NCBI RefSeq assembly: GCF_001428745.1
Contig: NZ_LMIO01000004.1
Location: 124,001-188,000 of the forward strand
Length of the DNA: 64,000 bases
Reading direction: 5' to 3'
From: Leifsonia sp. Root227
Lineage (GTDB): Bacteria; Actinomycetota; Actinomycetes; Actinomycetales; Microbacteriaceae
Part shown: positions 60,794-64,000 of the stretch, in pieces
Position numbering within the stretch: the first letter of the stretch is position 1
Layout: every line of letters starts with the position of its first letter
Notes under the pieces: generated by a model
Seen by the model: only the letters and a program-made list of their open reading frames with translations
The model's database searches: none
What the model was told of the DNA's origin: nothing
Program-made: the position numbers and the translations under genes

Positions 60794-61894
60794 CTAGCTG
60801 CCCTCCGCCGGCGTGCCCGGTCCCCACGTCACCGACTGGAACACCGCCCCCGCGTCTCCGAAGGAGGAGATGGAGCCTTCCACGTCGGCCTCGATCGGAG
60901 CCGTCGACGTCACCGTGCCGGAGTCGCCGGTCGCCGGCATCGAGAAGTCGGCCTGGAAGGTCACAGTGCCCGGCGTCGTGGTCTTCACCGGCCAGCAGCC
61001 TCCCGCGCTCACCGCAGCCTGGTCCGGCAGGTGGCAGCCGAAATCCCACGGCCCGACGGTGACCGTCGGGCGACTCTGCACCGTCCACGCGGCGTTGGTC
61101 CAGATCTCGCCAGGCTCCGCTCCGCTGCTGAGCCCGAACGAGCATCCGGCGGGCTGGGCCTCCGGCGACGCCGCGCACGTGTCGAGCCACGCCTGCGCCG
61201 ACGCCTGCGCCGAGTCGAGACCCTTTTGGGTGAGGACGGCCGCATCCTGCAGCTGCACGTCGTCTGCGAAGCCGGCCACGGAAGCGGTGGCGCCCGCGAG
61301 GGTGAACCAGTCGTTTCCGGTGGACGCCGCCAGCGTGTACGTTCCGGGGAACGCATTGAGGCGCAGGGGCGCTCCCTTCCAGCCGAGCGGCACCCCGGCG
61401 AGCGTCGCATCCACCCGGCCAGGCGCACCGATGGTCACGGTGACGGTGCCGAGCGTGACGGGCGCCAGCTTCCAGCTGTCGACGCCGACCAGCGAGGCCG
61501 GTGACCACGCTCCCCTGCTGACCGCGAAGTCGCGCGTGCTCTTCGTGCCTCCGCCTGTGACCTCCGCCGTGACCGTCGCATCACGCCCGTGCGGCCGGAC
61601 GGTCACGATGCGGAACGCGGTCACCCTGTCCGTCGCGTTCTTGTAAGCCTTGTTTGTGAGCAGCACATCCACTGCGCGGTGCGTGCGCCCCTCGAGCTTC
61701 GTCGCCGCCTCCACGTCTCCGCGCTTCACGTCGGTGAGGTACGCGGACACCAACGCCTGAGGGGTGGATGCGTCACGCGCCCCGATCACGAGCACCAGCG
61801 CCGTGATCCCCACCCCGAGGGCGAGCGCCGTCACGATCGACACCACCACGATCCACAGCGATCCGCGCGACCGCGCCGTCGTCTCCTGGGTCAC
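60794..61894 (-). CDS. Hypothetical membrane-anchored extracellular protein
   Basis: A 366-aa protein with one N-terminal membrane helix (about 12-37) and a large extracellular part rich in Thr/Val strands; four Cys in the C-terminal half may form disulphides. The first extracellular section (STPQALVSAYLTDVKRGDVE) resembles the DUF4878/nuclear-transport-like helix found in actinobacterial lipoproteins. Convergent with the GH43 gene. GTG start at 61894. Function unknown. Confidence 0.75.
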   Translation of the reverse strand: MTQETTARSRGSLWIVVVSIVTALALGVGITALVLVIGARDASTPQALVSAYLTDVKRGDVEAATKLEGRTHRAVDVLLTNKAYKNATDRVTAFRIVTVRPHGRDATVTAEVTGGGTKSTRDFAVSRGAWSPASLVGVDSWKLAPVTLGTVTVTIGAPGRVDATLAGVPLGWKGAPLRLNAFPGTYTLAASTGNDWFTLAGATASVAGFADDVQLQDAAVLTQKGLDSAQASAQAWLDTCAASPEAQPAGCSFGLSSGAEPGEIWTNAAWTVQSRPTVTVGPWDFGCHLPDQAAVSAGGCWPVKTTTPGTVTFQADFSMPATGDSGTVTSTAPIEADVEGSISSFGDAGAVFQSVTWGPGTPAEGS

Positions 61895-62041
61895 CGAAAC
61901 CTCTCCCCCTGGCCGCCGTTCCGGCCGATCGTCCCCGCCCGGGAATCATACCGGCGGATGACCCATCCACGACCCTCGGCTGATGCCGTCTCTCTCGCTC
62001 CCCGATTGACTGGATACATCGGCCAACAAGGGGGAACCACG

Positions 62042-62284
62042 ATGACGACACTGAACCACCATCTCCCGTTCACGGGCGCGGTGCCACAGGTCAAGCGGGC
62101 TCGAGGGGTGCTCGCTTCGATCGCGGAGAACGCCTATCTGCGTTTGTTCTCCGTGCTCGTCGTCATCGCGGCCGGTGCGGTGGCGCTCGCCTTCGGAATC
62201 GCATTCGTGCTCGACCTCGTCGTGCCGGTGTTCTTCGGAGGCGAGCTCCACGCGCTGGGCGCGCTGTTCCCGCAGGTCGGCTGA
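62042..62284 (+). CDS. Small single-helix membrane protein
   Basis: An 80-aa protein with a hydrophobic helix (about 33-62, LRLFSVLVVIAAGAVALAFG) and a short soluble tail. AAGGGGGAACCACG precedes the ATG. Not recognised. Confidence 0.6.
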   Translation: MTTLNHHLPFTGAVPQVKRARGVLASIAENAYLRLFSVLVVIAAGAVALAFGIAFVLDLVVPVFFGGELHALGALFPQVG

Positions 62285-62346
62285 GAGGCACGAGGCCTGG
62301 CGCATCCACCTCCGACTGCTTAGAGTCGGTGCGGGAGGTACCACCG

Positions 62347-62910
62347 ATGCCACGTCTCCTCTATTCCGCCATCGCGTCCGTCGACGGCTACACGGCCGAT
62401 ACGTCGGGCAACTTCGACTGGGCCGCTCCGGACGAGGAGGTGCACGCCTTCGTCAACGACCTGGAGCGCAGCACCTCCACGTATCTTTACGGCAGACGCA
62501 TGTACGAGACCATGCAGGTCTGGCAGACCTTCGGCGACGATCCGGACGAGTCGCCGGTGGTCGTCGACTTCGCCGGCATCTGGCGCGCCGCGGACAAGGT
62601 CGTGTACTCGGCCACGCTCGACGCCGTGTCGACCCCGCGCACCAGCCTCGAGCGCACGTTCGATCCGGATGCGGTGCGCGCTCTCGTCGCCGCAGCTCCC
62701 GGCGACGTGGGCATCGGCGGCCCGACCATCGCGGCGGCCGCACTGCGGGCCGGGCTCGTGGACGAGGTGCGGCTGATCCTGGTGCCTGTCGCGGTCGGCG
62801 GCGGAACCCCGGCGCTGCCGCGCGGGCTGAACCTCGGGCTGGAGCTGCAGGACGAGCGCCGGTTCGCGAATGGGACGGTGTTCCTGAACTACCGGGTCAC
62901 GCCGAGCTGA
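62347..62910 (+). CDS. RibD/DHFR-like dihydrofolate reductase family protein
   Basis: A 187-aa RibD_C-type fold. LLYSAIASVDGYTADTSGNF at the N-terminus and the central LYGRRMYETM, then IGGPTIAAAALRAGLVDEVR, are typical. It belongs to the stand-alone actinobacterial YyaP-like group, whose substrate is undefined. Start ATG at 62347 preceded by GGGAGG. Confidence 0.87.
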   Translation: MPRLLYSAIASVDGYTADTSGNFDWAAPDEEVHAFVNDLERSTSTYLYGRRMYETMQVWQTFGDDPDESPVVVDFAGIWRAADKVVYSATLDAVSTPRTSLERTFDPDAVRALVAAAPGDVGIGGPTIAAAALRAGLVDEVRLILVPVAVGGGTPALPRGLNLGLELQDERRFANGTVFLNYRVTPS

Positions 62911-62925
62911 CGCGCGGCGCGCGGC

Positions 62926-63183
62926 TCACCCCAGCGCGAGCGTCACGCTCGGCCGCTGCAGCGCCTCTGCCAGCACCTCCAGCGTCACGCCCTGCTCCGC
63001 GAGGATCGCCAGCGGGTAGAAGAACGGGTCGTAGCCGTGCTGCGACGGTCTCACTCGCGCCCAGCAGGATCACCCAGCCGCTGACCGGCGCAGTGACCAC
63101 GAGCAGGCCGGGCCCTTCGCCGAGGCCGGGGTTCTCGGCCCGCCTGGCGCAGCACGAGTCCAGGCGGCGATTCTCGCGAGCAT
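62926..63183 (-). pseudogene. Frameshifted remnant of an unknown gene
   Basis: On the minus strand one frame encodes ENPGLGEGPGLLVVTAPVSG followed by WVILLGASE, then the reading continues in another frame as QHGYDPFFYPLAILAEQG and VTLEVLAEALQRPSVTLALG, ending in TGA. The switch is near 63050-63058. A plausible ATG at 63183 (after GGAAAAC) opens in a third frame. So it looks like a short gene broken by at least one frameshift. Family not recognised. Confidence 0.5.
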
Positions 63184-63317
63184 TTCTCAGTTTTCCTTCC
63201 GCTCTACCCGTGCGCGGGGCTACCCTGAGTGCCAGGCCCGCACAGGGCCACTGCCTCTACGGGGCACGCGCCTCCGTGGCAGCAGAGCACAGTCGTGAGC
63301 TGCGAAGGAGCGCTCCA

Positions 63318-64000
63318 ATGCCTGCTCGACGAACCACCACGGCCGCGATCGTCGGCCTCACTCTCGCCGCACTCGTCCTCGCCGCGCCGGGAGGCGCCGC
63401 CGGCATCGCCCCCAACGCGACGAGTGTGCACTTCACCGCGTCCGGCGACTACGGCACCTCGGCCAATGCGACCGCCGTGCTCGCCGGCATCGGCGCGTTG
63501 CATCCCGACCTCCACCTCGCCGTGGGCGACCTGTCGTACGGAGCCGTCGGCGATGAGCAGTCGTGGTGCGACAGCGTGACACAGGCCGTCGGTGCCGGCT
63601 TCCCGTTCGAGCTCGTCTCCGGCAACCACGAGAGCAGTGGCCAGAACGGCAACATCAACGACTTCGGCGCCTGCCTGCCCAACCAGCTCCCCGGCGCCGT
63701 CGGCACCTACGGTCGGCAGTACTACGTGGATGTGCCGCAGGGCGCTCCGCTCGTGCGCTTCCTGATGATCTCCCCCGGCCTGCCGTTCGCGGACGGCACC
63801 TGGACATACAACGCGGGCACCTCCCACTATGCCTGGACGGCGGCCGCCATCGACGGCGCGCGCGCCGCGAACATCCCGTGGGTGGTGGTCGGGATGCACA
63901 AACCCTGCCTCTCGATGGGCCAGTACGCCTGCGAGGCGGGCGCCGACCTGATGAATCTCCTCGTGGGCAAGCGCGTCGACCTGGTCGTCACCGGCCACGA
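63318..64000 (+). CDS. Secreted metallophosphoesterase (3'-truncated by the window)
   Basis: At least 227 aa, running off the window. A signal peptide (TAAIVGLTLAALVLAAPGGA) precedes a calcineurin-like phosphoesterase fold: GDYGT, VGDLSYG, SGNHES (the GNH motif), then a His in MHKPC and VVTGH at the cut end. It is like purple-acid-phosphatase-related secreted enzymes of Actinobacteria. AAGGAGCG lies before the ATG at 63318. Substrate unknown; the C-terminal half is not seen. Confidence 0.85.
   Translation, partial: MPARRTTTAAIVGLTLAALVLAAPGGAAGIAPNATSVHFTASGDYGTSANATAVLAGIGALHPDLHLAVGDLSYGAVGDEQSWCDSVTQAVGAGFPFELVSGNHESSGQNGNINDFGACLPNQLPGAVGTYGRQYYVDVPQGAPLVRFLMISPGLPFADGTWTYNAGTSHYAWTAAAIDGARAANIPWVVVGMHKPCLSMGQYACEAGADLMNLLVGKRVDLVVTGH

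Overview
The window is a 64 kb piece of high-GC actinobacterial chromosome. Very high G/C at third codon positions, frequent GTG starts, ATGA/GTGA gene overlaps, several apparently leaderless regulator genes, LAxTG-type surface anchors and the family mix all fit the Microbacteriaceae (Leifsonia/Microbacterium-like). That placement is inference from style, not a phylogenetic result. I saw no rRNA, tRNA, CRISPR, transposase, integrase or phage gene.

Layout. 0-8.5 kb: housekeeping and regulators: a quinone oxidoreductase, an MFS-ArsR-SRPBCC block divergent from a TetR gene with two matching operators, azlCD, two divergent GntR genes, and a lipoprotein. 8.6-14 kb: a ChvE/GguAB-type multiple-monosaccharide ABC transporter with its ROK repressor. 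14-28.5 kb: a complete L-fucose island. It holds two GH29 alpha-L-fucosidases, a binding-protein-dependent sugar ABC transporter, a mutarotase, a fucose dehydrogenase candidate, fuconolactonase, L-fuconate dehydratase (all six active-site residues seen), a 2-keto-3-deoxy-L-fuconate dehydrogenase candidate and an FAH-type 2,4-diketo-3-deoxyfuconate hydrolase. Together they would take L-fucose to pyruvate and lactate without phosphorylation. A GntR/FCD regulator sits inside, and CTAT-N5-ATAG palindromes lie at three of the divergent promoters (a degenerate version at a fourth).

28.5-32 kb: small membrane proteins, a shikimate-dehydrogenase-like enzyme, a GyrI-like protein and a LacI regulator. 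32.2-40.4 kb: a response regulator, a histidine kinase and a kinase-like membrane partner with overlapping genes, then an SLC13/TrkA-C permease, and a unit of AbgT transporter, M17 aminopeptidase and META lipoprotein.

40.7-52.3 kb is the most unusual stretch. An operon of four exported proteins with TasA/SipW-like or LAATG-anchored architecture ends in an ER-type (Ser/His) signal peptidase. A little further on, one polypeptide joins an ECF sigma factor, a zinc-binding anti-sigma-like motif, hydrophobic segments and a long Pro/Ser/Thr and beta-rich tail. It is followed 7 bp later by an exported Big_1-type Ig-repeat protein and faces a large CnaB-like surface protein ending in LAATG. This looks like a surface fibre or adhesin programme with its own sigma factor, but the links are inferred from proximity. 

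52.3-64 kb: MarR and MerR regulators with clear operators, a GH2 enzyme, a LacI repressor and an ABC transporter-GH43 operon whose near-consensus promoter contains the same core as the GH2 promoter. Small proteins, a DHFR-like reductase, a frameshifted pseudogene and a metallophosphoesterase cut by the window end complete the segment.
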